Source of the DNA: Purpureocillium takamizusanense
Taxonomy: Eukaryota > Ascomycota > Sordariomycetes > Hypocreales > Ophiocordycipitaceae
Length of the DNA: 64,000 nucleotides
Assembly (NCBI RefSeq): GCF_022605165.1
Contig: NC_063069.1
Coordinates: 3,844,001-3,908,000 of the forward strand
Reading direction: 5' to 3'
Below the pieces are notes generated by a model that saw nothing but the letters and a program-made list of their open reading frames with translations, did no database searches and was not told the origin of the DNA. Positions 47,379 through 59,594 of the stretch are shown here, piece after piece (the first letter of the stretch is position 1; each line of letters begins with the position of its first letter). A program made the position numbers and the translations under genes.

Positions 47379-48286
47379 TTTGCCTAAGCCGCTGCTACCT
47401 TGTGCAACTGCCCGTCACGAGCTGGACCAGCCCGTGTCCGTCCGTGAAAGGAGTGCAAGGCGTTGTGCAACGGGAAACGTGCCTTGCAGTTTGCTCACCG
47501 ACGCACGCCCTACTTCAAGGCTTCGCCGATGCAATGCCCCCTAGCAGCGGACGACAGGTCGATTGCTCAGACGCCATCTCACCGGCTTCACGACTCTCGG
47601 GACGTGGACTCTTGCGTGGGCATGTGCTGTGGCACGGCGGACTGGGACAGGGCTGATCATGTTGGGGCTATGCCATCCATGTAAGCGGACGCCTTCTGGG
47701 CTGCGTGCGTACGAAGTAGACCCTCGAACGCTGGGCTTGGAGTCGGAGGCGGGCCAAAGGCGCCGAAAGCCCGCGCCTCGACGGAGTTGAACTGGGCCGC
47801 GGCGAAATGGGAATCGATCTAGGTATGTATTCTCTCGCGGACCGACTGGGCGTGCAGCACCACGCGTTCACCGGGGCGCGGCGTGGCGGGTCGTCGCACA
47901 GCGCATGCGCTGCAACTGCATAACGAGACGCGGCATGCACGCACGGGCGACGAGGGCATGATTGCACTGCGGCAGCCAGCCACGACAAAGAGAGACCGGT
48001 CCGGTCCGGTCGCGGCCAGACGCTGACGGAGAGACGACATGTCGCAGCGGGGGACGGATGGGACGGCGGGACGGAGGAGGGTGAGGCAGGCGGCTGGTCG
48101 CGAAGCTGCAAGAGGTGAAGCCTGAGATGACGGACGTGACTTCTGAAGCCATCGGAGGCAGGAGGAGGAATCCAGCCTTGAAGCTACCTGGGTTCCATGG
48201 TCGCCATCTGCGGAAGGAGCCAGCGAGGGAAGAGGTCGAGTTTTGATGCACCCCGCGAGGAAGGAGCGGCCAAGCGAACTGGGATA

Positions 48287-48345
48287 CCTCTTCCTCCTCC
48301 GCCGCCTCCGCCTCCTCCTCCTCCTCCTGCTCCTCCTCCTCCCTC
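48287..48345. repeat. (CCT)n trinucleotide tract
   Basis: Runs of cctcctcctc with CCG interruptions; on the minus strand it creates a spurious poly-Glu frame. Confidence 0.75.
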
Positions 48346-51300
48346 TCAGGCACCTCGCCCCTCCCCCCGGCAGGTGGTGGTGTTTCATTTATTTCATTTC
48401 GTAGCATGTACCTGCTGTCTGCAGTGCCCGCAGCATCACGAGTCTCTGCCTTAGTATCTACCCGTGCAGTGGGTGTGCTGCCCTCCCTCCACCTCCCGAC
48501 AGCCGCTAACTCGACGGGTGCTGCACGGTACTGTACCTGTCCAGCCAATGCAATACACGTCCGCCCTCTACCTCTCCTCTGCGGCGAGGCATCGATGTCT
48601 ACCTATCCTTGGCAGTGCAGACCGCGTGCGTCGTCTCCTCCCTGCGTCCCCTCTTCTTGATTCGTCCACATCATCGACCTAGCTAGCACGCGCCCGGGAG
48701 GGGGAGCGAAGCCCCCCTGTGCCACCCAACGCCGACCGCACCCACAGGCGACGAGACCACAAGCTCCCCCTCCATCCGTGGTCCTGGGACTCGTCGTCCA
48801 GTCCAAAGCCTTGACGCCACCGAAAACTGCGGTCAGGTTGCACACAAGCACTCAAACAAGCACCGCGCAAGCAAGTTTGATCCGGCGGACCCGACGACTG
48901 ACGAAGAAACAGAGGCACTGCCGCCTGCCTGCCTGCCTGCTCCGGCTCCATCGCAGAAGCTTCGACCTGGGAATCGCATTCGATGCCCGAGAGATAGCTT
49001 CACCTCCTCCCATGCCGTTCAGCACTGCCAGCTGGCGTATGGACATGCGTCTCCGCTTCGGGCCAGGCCCGCAATAGCTGCGAGACATCGTCAGCTCGAT
49101 CCCGGTAAACATGACAGGCGGCCAGAAGGCCGAGACAAGCAAGACAAGCTGCCTGCTTATTCTGGCCAGCCGAAGCATTCCAGCTTTCCGACTCGGCCGC
49201 CTTGAGGGGCTTCTTCTGCAAGCGGCAGGCACCGAACTTACAAACCCAAGTGTCTTATCGTGGCGTACGTACAGTATACACGCATGCTAAGGGATAACCT
49301 TGCCTTACTATCTACGTAGTATGACCGGACCATTCCCCCTCACCAGTATAATTCGTACCCTCGGGCACAGGCGACCGTGCTTCAGGTATGGATAGCAGCG
49401 GTCGAGGGGCGTCGCGACGTCTATATTGTACCAGTACCGCTACCGAAGCGCTTTCACGGACTCAGCCTTATTCCTTCTATGACAATTCATTAGCTTGCCG
49501 CACCACCGTGCGAATTATTCCGGCGACTGTAGCCACTCTGCCCTGCGCCAGGCGGGGTTGTCGGTCGTCCTACAGCTGCATCGAAACTCTGTCGCCGTCC
49601 CACTCATGAAGCAGCAACGCGCATGCTTTCGCAGAGAATCGTGCAGTCCCTCCTCTTCCGGGTCGGAAAATGGAGACTGGGGGCGTCATGGAAGTGTCAA
49701 TCCTCTTCGCCTGGCGCTGCAGATCGTGTACCGGATGCCCGTCGGGTGCCGCTCCAGCAACTCTGCCGACTGGACCACCCCGCGCTTGCGAAACGCACCA
49801 GGGCCCGGTGTCGTTGTGCAGGGGCCAGAGGCTCGGCGGGCGGGCGTGGGGACCGTTACATGCCCGGCCAACTCTGGCACAGCCCAGCCACTGACTTCTC
49901 ATGTCTGCCTCTGGAGCCTCGCACCCCACGAAGAAATCGTCTAAGAGCAGGAGCGCGCAACGACGAGACGAGACGCTTCGAGCTGCTCATCAAACAACGA
50001 TGAGGTCCTTCGGAAGCGACGGGGCACGGTGCGGGGGCGCCCAGGCCAACAGAGTTCTTTGGTCGCAACTCAGCCATGGCCATGTGTCGCCGAACGCGGC
50101 ATAGCAGGTCTACCAGTGGGTGAGGGGTTGCACCTCGACACTAGTCGACGCGACGGCGAGTGCCAGAGGACGAGCTTGGACGAGGTACCTTACAGAAGCG
50201 CACAGTGCCTGGCTGTACCTTGCTAGGCTTACGATCGGTCCAGGCACGGCATCGGTGGCGCGAAGCTGCGGCGCGGAAGAGAGGGGCCAACTCTGGGTCC
50301 TCGTTATGATGATGTGCTGCTCCCCATCTTTGCCTCCACCACCGGAGCTGGCCACTCAGAGGCAGTCGGATGAAATGACTTCTGTTGCCGAAGAGCGCGC
50401 TTGTGTGAGATTCAGTGCTGAACCTAGTCGCAGACTGATCTTACAGCGACTAGAGGTGGCTGCAAACAGGAGGCTGGTTGGTCCTGGGCAGGCAGCACGG
50501 GATACGGGATGAGTGTCAGTCACCCCTGCTCCCCCACACTGGAAGCCGGAGGTCCCTGCGGCCTGGCTTACCGACCATCGCCAGCACTATTTTGGTAGGG
50601 GAACAGGGGCTCGACGGCACAGGGGCCCTGGACGCGCAAGCGCGAGCTGTGGTCTGGGTTTGTGTCGAAATGGTGAGCCAGCCAGACGCCCGCCAGCTTG
50701 TTGTCGTGGCAGCGGCGGTGGAGCGAGTACCACAGCACGCAGGCAGTTGCCGGAGGACTTGTACGGTGGCAGATGAGGCCGCTATGCCCTCTTCATCCCA
50801 AGCAGGAGTTTTAGTTCGGTCTTCCCCATCCAGGCGCATCACGCAACATGGGAGGATGCGCACACACGGTCTGACGCTCGGCGACGCCTTCCCACCCGTC
50901 TTGTCTGCCTGAGATGATTTTATGGGCGAAGCAGCAAGCTGTTGATGGTGAGGCGGGCTGACGACGAGGAAGTGGCCTGCCCTGCCCCAGTGGCTCATGG
51001 GGGGCTTCAAGCAGGGGCACGGCACCGCTGCGGAAAAAGCAAGGGCCTCCACGTCGAGAGGCTGGATGGATGGTTGGGCAATGGGATGCTGAGCATCGCA
51101 TTGCGCACGCCCGAGTCGTCTCGCTCGCCTTGTGCCTGGAACCCCGCCCGCGCTAAGGTGCGCAGATGACCTGTACCTTACGTCCTGTGGCCCGCCCCTT
51201 TGGTCGTTTTGACGTATCGCTGCTCGCCGGAGACAACAGACCGCTGGGCACGGTTGACTGCCTGCATGCCTGGGTGTCTTCTTATGCCTTCACGAAAGAC

Positions 51301-52675
51301 ATACTTTGTAGGGTTGATGCTGCTGGATGCTCAAGCTTGCCGCCGCACCTCGCAGAACGAGCATCTCTCCTCAGTTTGGTCTGTCGAGGCCAGCTGAATG
51401 AGTGCCGGATCCATCGCCGGTCGCATCCGGCCACTTATCGCCAGTGTCCCTGCCGTCGTCTCCGGACGGACGGGCGCCACGAGCGTTCGGCTGTTTTCTG
51501 GCTGTGGAGATGGGGCTCTCAGCCTCCTCTTGGCCTAGCTGGCTGGTCCAGGATGTCGTCGTGGTGAGCCTGGCCGACGGGCTACTAGTTGAGTTAGTAG
51601 CCATGCCATGCCGGCCGCACCACAGGCAACGGTTCGATGGGAGCTTCGGGGGGCTAGATGGCAATCATGCCAGCTTCAAAGCTTGTTCTTTTTCTCTGGC
51701 AGTACTGTAGCGGCAGTGTCATCTCGGCCAGCGGCAACGTCTTGCCTTTATGGTTTTGCCTTTCGCTAGTCCCCTTCGCGCGCTGGAGATTGACGGCGGC
51801 GGCGGATCGTGGTTGGGTCCCCAATGATGACGGCGCGCCGTCCCAGGCCGGATCCGGGACTCCACACAAGGACAGCGAGACATCCGACTCGAGGGGAAAA
51901 GCAACCACAAGACACGGACGGCCTTGTTGGGGCCTTTGCCAATCGCCACGCCCAGCCGGTGCCTGCCCGCCCAGGCCGTGAGCCCTCCCCGTCGCTCTGC
52001 GCCGCTGCGCTGTCTCGACCCCCTTGCCGCCGCCCGGTGCAGCGTGGCACCCAACCGTCATCCACCGCCCACACCCCCTCCCTTTCCCAGCGGCGCTGGT
52101 GATCGCCCCGAGGGGGGGCAGGGGTCAGACAGACAGACAGGCACAGCTTCGAAGCGCGCTGAAGATGGAGGGGGAAGCAGCTGCGGACCGCCATGAGTGT
52201 CAGGAGAAGAGCAAGCACGAAGAGAGCAAACTCGACCGTTGCCCGCCTCCATGGCCACGCGAGACTCGGCTCCCGACAGGACGGGCCCTCTCTCACTCAC
52301 GTCGCATGTATATGTATGTATGTACGGCGCCGTCCCGTACTGTACGCACGATGTACGTACGTATAACCCGCCTGCGGTTCCTGCAGGCACCGGGGCTGCC
52401 ATCGACGCAAACGCCCATCATCGACAAATCACACTAGGCTTCCGAGCCGACCGCACCGTAGAGATGGGCCCAGCAATTCATTCGGTACTGTAGGAGGAGG
52501 TTGCGGCAGGATCCATCCATGGATGCCGCCCAGGAGCTGAGCTCCACCGGCCGCCGTCACTGGATGGGCATCCGTCTAGAGGCGATTCGACTTGACTGCA
52601 ACCGCCCGTGTGCGTGCCCCGCCACCTTCGGATGGCTTGACTCGAGCCAGGACGTGATCTCACATATCCACTGGC

Positions 52676-52735
52676 CTGCCCTCCATCCCCCTCCCCTCCC
52701 TCCCTTCTCCCCTTTTCCCTCTCCTCCTACTGGCA
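52676..52735 (+). promoter_or_regulatory. C/T-rich tract, probable core promoter of the C2H2 factor
   Basis: Almost pure pyrimidine (ccctccatccccctcccctc and on), about 600 nt upstream of the ATG at 53333. A second pyrimidine-rich tract lies at about 53240-53275. Position fits a transcription start with a long leader; inference. Confidence 0.35.
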
Positions 52736-53332
52736 CACGGAGTGCTTCGTACACACCCACGACCTGCTGCTGTTACAGTGCTCGACTGTCGCCACGGACT
52801 GGCCGTTTCTTCTCTTTCTCCTGTCCTGCCCACTCTGGCCTGTTGCTGGATCCGCATCCTCACAGCTTTCGCCTCGTCATCGCCCGTCCGTCCTCCGTCT
52901 GAGCAGCCTGGCGTCGAGAGCACCCTGTCTTCCACCACAGTCGCGAGACAAGACAGAGACAGCCAACCGACAGACACGCAGCTCACCGGTCCACCCGACG
53001 GCCTTGGATTCATTCCTTCTTAACCGCTGGCTGGCCGCCCGCCCCCCCGGCGCCGCCTCATCGCCCCTCCTCCCTGCCTGTGTCGTCGCACCATCTTCAG
53101 CCTCACTGGCAGTGCGAGGTTGGTTGTCGCATAAAACGAACACCACTCCCACCCGCCCCTGCCTTGCCGACACGCCCCCCAAAAAAAAGGCCAGCTTCTC
53201 GACGACTTCTTCACCAACGGCGGGTTTCGCCTCGCCGCCGCACGCTCTCCTCCCCCTTTCCCTCTCCCCGACCCAGGTCGCCGTCGCCGTCGACGACTGC
53301 CACTGCGTCGACTCGTGCAGACCCTGGCCGCC

Positions 53333-55460
53333 ATGGCCGCTGCCTTCCGACCGGTCAACCCCAACCTCGTCGCCGAGACCATCCCCGAAGACGCTATGAC
53401 GCCATCCACGTCGGCGACTCCTCGACCCAACACGGCGCCTCACCACCATCACTCCGCCATGCCTGTCGACGACGCCAAGACGCCGACGAGGGCGACATTT
53501 GGCAGCGCGGCGCACGGGCAGAAACCGCTGCCCTCGAGTCCCTTCCCGCAAGGCGTGCAGCTGCCCGACTCCTCCGACCCGCCGCGGCGGGAAAACTCGC
53601 AGCACTCAGCCAAAAACTCATCTAGGCGAGATTCGATGGATGTCGACATGGACGATTCAGACGGCGAGGGACAGCAGGACGATGGTGGCTCCGACGACGA
53701 GAGTGTCAATGCTGACGGCACCAAGTCCAACAAGAAGAAGAAGTCTCAGAGGTTTTACTGCACCGAATTCCCGCCGTGCAACCTGAGCTTTACAAGGAGC
53801 GAGCATCTGGCGCGACACATCCGGTAAGACCCGAGACGCCATTGGCGCGCGCGGCCTCGTCCTCTGCTGACTTGAACGTAGGAAACACACTGGTGAGCGA
53901 CCTTTTCAATGCCACTGCTCGCGTCGCTTTTCGCGCCTCGACAACCTCCGGCAACATGCGCAGACGGTTCACGTCAACGAGGACATCCCCATCGACTCGC
54001 TCGCCGCGACAGGGTCACGGTTCCAGCGCCAAATACGAACCGATCGCGTAAGGCAGGCCGGCAACCGAGCTCGGGCTTCCACTGGAGGCAGCGCCGGGGG
54101 CCCGCCTCGTGGCCATTCCAAGTCGCTTTCCACATCCAGCATCGCAAGCATCAGCTCTGTCGGCTCCAACTACGGGCCCCCTCAGACGGACGCCCGGCGG
54201 CGTCCACCCCCTTTGGTCATGGCCACAGATCCTCGCTCGAGGCTGTCTCTCGAGTCGTACCGCAGCGCCGCAGACAGCACATACTCGTACCGTCCCCCGT
54301 CCCCCGGCGACTTCAGCACACCGACGTCTGCGACATTTTCGACTGCACAGAGCAGTCCCCGATGGGCCTCGGGCATGGCGTCGCCGACCACGTCTCACTC
54401 GAGATCGCAAAGTATGTACTTGGCGGGAAGCAGGACGCCCGGTAGGCGTCTGAGCGTGCCGTCGGGAGCCAACCCTTTCAACCCTGTGCCCCAACAGGCT
54501 CCTGGGCGCCCCGTGTTTGGTTCGGGGCTCGTCAATAGCTCGCATCCCGGCGCCTTCACACCGTCCAACAGCAGCATGGTCACGTCGCCCACAGCGTCGA
54601 CTTCGGGCTGGTCGGGTCGTCGCGACTCGACATCGAGCGTCTCGGACGAGGCGTGGCGGAGACGAACCTGGCACCCCGACAGCCGCGGTTACGGCGTGCA
54701 GAACAATCAGCTCAGCGCCGTCGGCAGCCAGTCGGTCCGTCCGAATCCCGCACCGCCCATCGCGAACCCGTCCAACGCGCAGTCGTCCCTGCGTCTTCCT
54801 GGCATCGAGTCTTTCGATCCCCTGCCGCCTCGCCGGCACGCCTCGCCCATGGCTGTTGATCACGATCCGTCTCACCGCCCGATGTACCCGCCTCCGCAGG
54901 AGCCTATGCAGATGGACGAACGCCGAAACCTCAACATGTATGACGCCAGCCTGCAACGCGGCCTCAACCGCCTCGATATTGGACACAAGACGCCTCCGCG
55001 AGACAGCGCTGGCGCCTGGGCGTCCGAGGTCAACAGGGCGGTTCAGGCCCAGGCAGAGCAGACGCGCCAGAACCCGCCGACAGTCCGCTTCGAGGATCAG
55101 GTGCCTCCCTCACGGCAGAACGCCCCGCCTCATCTCGCCGGGCGGTCTCTTCACCAGCAAGCCATGTCGGCTCCTTCCGTGGCCACGACGCGCGAGAACA
55201 AGCGACACGGCTGGTATCACGGTCCCATGGGACCCCAGGGCGGACCGCCGGCCCCCCCGTCGCAGGACCCGAGGGTCGCTCACGTCGAGCGCATGGTGCA
55301 TCCCAACTTAAACGGCTTTAGCGGGTTTCCCGCACGGGAGCAACCACCTCAGCAACCGCCCCAACAACAGGAGCGCCCGGCCAACGGGGATCCTCTTCGA
55401 CGATTGGAAGCCCTGGTGGCTGTGGCCACGAGCGAGGGGTCTACCGCCACCGCCTACTAG
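53333..55460 (+). CDS. Two-finger C2H2 transcription factor
   Basis: Exons 53333-53823 and 53882-55460; the 58-nt intron falls inside the finger linker ([13 protein letters not shown]). 689 residues. The start has a strong context (gccgccatggcc). Residues about 140-200 hold two adjacent fingers: [24 protein letters not shown], here with C-x5-C spacing, and [23 protein letters not shown], with a C-x1-C pair, joined by the canonical HTGERPF linker. An acidic and a lysine-rich patch (KSNKKKKSQ, possible nuclear signal) precede them. The rest is Ser/Pro/Gln-rich and disordered. Finger sequence resembles the yeast Usv1/Rgm1-type starvation regulators, low confidence. Preceded by 8.4 kb without genes, consistent with complex regulation. 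Confidence 0.9.
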
Positions 55461-57890
55461 CATTCCATCGGTTAGCGGCTGAGTCCTCTCTTGGAGGTAT
55501 TGGACATGCGGCGCTCTACCCGTCGGCCGCCAAATACCGCGTGCCCGCATGCGGCGTACCATATGACGAACGTTACGATTTTCCTCCTTCTGCCCTGTTT
55601 CCACAGCGCGTTCACGACTGGCTTCTGCCTTCGCCTTGCATCCCCGGTTTGGGTTTCTATTCTCCAGTCAGTATTATTACATTGCCGTCGGCCTCGGTCA
55701 GACGACTGCACCTACTCTCTATCGCGACGTAGATACACATCACCACTCACGACACTCTTTATCGATGCTCGCGTCCCCTGTCGAAACGCTAGACGGAGTC
55801 CACGGGATGGGCGTCTGCTTTGGCCTTGCGTTGCTCTTTCTTCCCTCGTGTGGTTGTGAGCGTGCTTTTTTGTACTGGAATTGGGACAGTTGGATACTTA
55901 TGACGTGATGAGATACCCCGCCTGTCATTGTGGGATGGATGGGCCATACGCGGCTCCCGCCTCCAGGGAGACGGGACCCGCGACCTCTAGACGAAGATAT
56001 CGAAGACTCACGTTGTGAGCAGCGGCGGCCGGGAAGGGGTCGCCCGTTGCCGGGAATGGCCGGAGCAGGCGGCTGTCAGGCAAGGGGCGCCACCGTGCAA
56101 GTCAGCTGCATCGGGTTGGGAACACTTCATTGATACCCTGATATTGGAAGCCGAGACGGGAGGGATTGTGCCTTGCCGTGTTGTCTGTGCGCGCGCGTTC
56201 GCTGGTGGGCTCGTTTGGCGTTTGTGATTTTCTCTAGGGTCTGGGCCAAGTTTGTGCCGGGCGGTGCTTGTATGAGGCTCGTGAAGAAGCGAGGGGAGTG
56301 TTGTGAGGTCGTGGCAATAAGGACTGTTGATATGTATACCTCGCATTGCTCGCTTCGTGAAGGGTGAAGGTGGTGCCGGGGTCGATGGCGAGCAAGCAGC
56401 CTTGACTAATAATTACTGCGTGAGCTGAGCCCTCTCTGGTGCCGTCAAGAGTCACCAGGGTCCTCCGGATCGTCACCTCGTGCGCTTCGGAATCCAGCCC
56501 ACGTACCTCCCGCAGCAGTGCCGGCCCCGACTGTGGCCCAGCCGGGTGATGAGGGCCATGCCGGCGCGCCCTGCCGAGACCGTCATGTGAGCGGACGGCG
56601 CGTCTCAACCCTCGACAGTGTGGAGCTTTCCGGGGACCGGCCGGCATCGAGCTGGTGAGAGTGGGGCTTTAGACGGTGGTCCGGAGACCAGCACCGCATG
56701 TACTGGCGGAGACGGAATTTATGGACTACCGGGGGCACACTAGGCTTCGGAGAAGAACAAGAGTCTCAGCCTTGAAGATGGGGCTCGCTGACGAACTTGT
56801 TAGAGTGAAGTTCGGGATCTTCCCTGCTGCGGCCGTGTGCGGAATATACTGGACCAGGGGGGGGGGGATGGACTATGTGCAGCGGACGAGGCGGGCGAGA
56901 GGTCTCCGCGTGCGTCAAGGAACGCAGGGATGGCGCGTCAGTGAGAGATGAGAGAGTTGGTGGTCCCGGTTGAGTAGTTGCGGCGGACTCTTGGCTGCGA
57001 CTGCTGCTTGTGCAGCTGGGGCTGGGGCTGTTGCTGATTCTGTTGCTCTGCTGTTGCCCTTGCTGCTGGTGCTGCTGGTGCTGCTGTTGCTATTGCTGCT
57101 CTGCTCCCGTTCTCATTGCTGTGGCCCCGATCGGCTGGAGAGAGAGGACGGTGGCGATGACGGTAGGATGACGATGACGATGACAATGAAGGTGAGCTGC
57201 CCCTAATGAGGGAAGCAATAGCGAGTGAGCAGCACCTGGAAGCAGTGGCGCACGGAGGCGCGGCAGCGGCGGCGGCGGCATGGTCGGTGTCCGGGACAGG
57301 GTTCACTCACTCAGGGCGGATGGGTGGTACGCAGACCGTGCGCATGGATGGTTGTATCCCACGGTGCGACGCGAGGAAGAAAACGTTGAGGAAAAAGCGA
57401 AGAGTGGCGGGAAGGTAGAACGGAGAGGAAGGGAGGGGGGTTTTACGAGGCGACGAGGGTACTGCCACCGTCGCCGCCGCCGCGCAGCCGCTCTTCTCCT
57501 TCTTCTTCCTCTTCAACCCTCCTTTCCTTCTCTTCTCCGCAGCCTTAACCTCAGCGCGCTTGACCCCTCGCAATGTTCGAGACTCTCGAGGTACCCGTTT
57601 GCCCAGGGAGCGCGGATATCAGGGTTCCGCGCGAGGCTAACGCCGCAGATGGCGAGCGAGGACGGACACGCCGGCGGCGCCGGCGCAGCTGCTGCTGCTG
57701 AGAGGGGAGGCAAAGGAGGATATGCGAGAGGGACGACGGGGAGGAGACTTGGCGTCCTAACGTGCCGCTGGTAGTTCGGTCCGAGGCTTTTTTTTTTCCT
57801 GGCGGGGAAGACGGTGGTGAGTTGGCTGACGGCGAGCGTGGTAGGAGCGGATCGGGATGCGTGTTAGGTAACAGGCGAGAAGACGACTGA

Positions 57891-57938
57891 GAGCGTGTGA
57901 GAGAGTGGAAGAGAGAGAGAGAGAGGAGGAGGAGAAGG
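57891..57938. repeat. (GA)n/(GGA)n purine tract
   Basis: gagagagagagagaggagga-type purine run; pyrimidine-rich on the minus strand. Confidence 0.7.
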
Positions 57939-58671
57939 GGAGGGGGACGGAACAGGCTGGGAGGAGGCTTGCTGATATGAATTCGATGACGGGCTTGATA
58001 TTTACCAGGCTGATTCGCAGTGAGCGACTGTTTACTGTACGATGGGGTCGTAGAATTTTTGTACGGTACGTATCTTTGTCCACATACGCGTGCAAAGTAT
58101 ATACTTGCGTGGCTGCTGCAAAGGCAGCGTTTAAGTCTCTTCGTCTGGATGACCGCGTCATATATCGTACCTTGAAGAGCGGGCTGCCTCAAAGAGCGGG
58201 GGTCGGTCAGCCTCAATCTACACCGTAATATACATTTGTAAGTAAAACATGCCCCGGGAAGGAATAAAACTCGTGTGTGGGCTGATGGACTTGCTCTGGT
58301 AAACGCCAATTTTTAAATTTTTCCCCCCATTGTCCCTTTTGTTTTCGTCACGCCGCCTCGTATTCGTCTCTGGTGCGTTCAAGTCTTCGGTGCCTCACGC
58401 GCGTGCCGTTGTAGGGTGAGTGTGTTTCGCGGACGGGTTAGCGGGTGCAAGGCATGCGCGCGTTACGCAGAGGACGCATCTTCGGTTTCCGAGCATATGG
58501 GTTCGTGGGGAGGGCTGGTGGATGGGGAGTGAGGGAGGGAGGCAGAGGACAAGGAGGAGGAGGAGGTAGAGAAAGGAGAGAGGAGGTAGAGGACGAGGAA
58601 GGGAGCCCTTTTTGAAGAAAGATGGGCTTGCTTAGGGTAGGCGGGGAAGTCTTGTCCAGGAGGGGGGGTGG

Positions 58672-58700
58672 GTGATGGTGGTGGTGGTGGTGGTGGTGGT
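58672..58700. repeat. (GGT)n trinucleotide repeat
   Basis: ggtgatggtggtggtggtgg and further GGT units. Confidence 0.8.
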
Positions 58701-58941
58701 TTGCCCCGGCGGGGCGGGCATCGGGATGGCCGTGCTCCACTCCGGACCCGACCCGGAGAGAGAGCTCCGCTCCGGCTACGGACCTCCGGGGGGGCCGGCA
58801 TCGTCGCCCACCGCGAATGACGCGCGGCACGACAACACGATGGCGCTCGATGGGTGTGTGGTTGGTGCTATGGGGGCCACCCTCCCACCATCGCTTCCCG
58901 CATAGCATGAAGCCACCACCCACCCACCATCGTCTCTAGTG

Positions 58942-58975
58942 ATCCTCCTCCTCCTCCTCCTCCTCCGCCGCCGCC
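58942..58975. repeat. (CCT)n/(CCG)n tract
   Basis: cctcctcctcctcctcctcc followed by CCG units. Confidence 0.75.
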
Positions 58976-59594
58976 CACTGTCGATACTGTTCACGGTTAG
59001 TTAGTTAGCCCCCGTTGCCCGTTTTCCCCGCCTCCGGACCCCTCCTTCCCACCCTCCCCCTTTTTTCTCTTTGGTTCCCAGTTTCCCCAGCGACCGCTGA
59101 TTTCCCCCTGGCAGCTAAAAGGATCGAGAACCATTAGACAAACTCTGAGGACAGCCCGCTCGCCGCCGCCGCCGCTCGCTGCAGGACAGGTACCGCGCGC
59201 GCGGGGTGTGTGTGTGTGAGTGTGAGAGGGTCTTGCTCTTCCGTCGTCGCACGAACGCAACGCAACGTGGAATTCTCTCGGATCCCATGGCTGGAAATAG
59301 AGCATTGGAGGTCGCTTAGTAGTACCATGATGGGGGGTGGTGAGATTTCGCGCCCACACCCAGTGGGAAGATCATGCCTGCAAGGAATACGGAAGCGCTC
59401 TTTCTTAATGTTGCTCCTCTAGGGACATGTAATGGAGGGCGAGGGTGAGGCGCCCGTTACTAGAGGCGAGTGCCTCCATCAACATCATCTGTTCCGGTGC
59501 TGTACCTGCGCCGTGTGAGCGTTGCTGCAAGGAGCTTTCCTCGGCAACTCATCACGACTTTCATCCACCTCGATCCCCCCTCCCCTTCCATCTC

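Larger units (their letters stand above)
44882..53332. other. Gene-poor stretch of about 8.4 kb upstream of the C2H2 factor
   Basis: No frame here has a signal peptide, domain or coherent codon use. The longest, 45587-46585 on the minus strand (332 codons), has no recognisable motif. The stretch contains several microsatellites, scattered GTACNGTAC palindromes and a C/T-rich tract near the right end. It may be the extended regulatory region or leader of the transcription factor at 53333, or hold non-coding transcripts; neither can be shown from sequence alone. Confidence 0.5.
55461..59594. other. Intergenic stretch of about 4.1 kb
   Basis: Contains the 3' region of the C2H2 factor, several microsatellites and a minus-strand stretch (about 58000-57300) that looks like a pyrimidine-rich leader followed by basic, Ala/Gln-rich frames. 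None of these frames (57551-58309, 57307-57573, 56938-57306, all minus) is convincing as a gene. A run of eleven Gs lies near 56858. Confidence 0.45.

Noticed and set aside
47868..48548. 226-codon minus-strand frame with poly-Glu
   Set aside because: The Glu run is produced by the CCT microsatellite; the rest has no protein-like features.
57551..58309. 252-codon minus-strand frame
   Set aside because: Low complexity Leu/Ser and Arg runs from purine and pyrimidine tracts; no domain.
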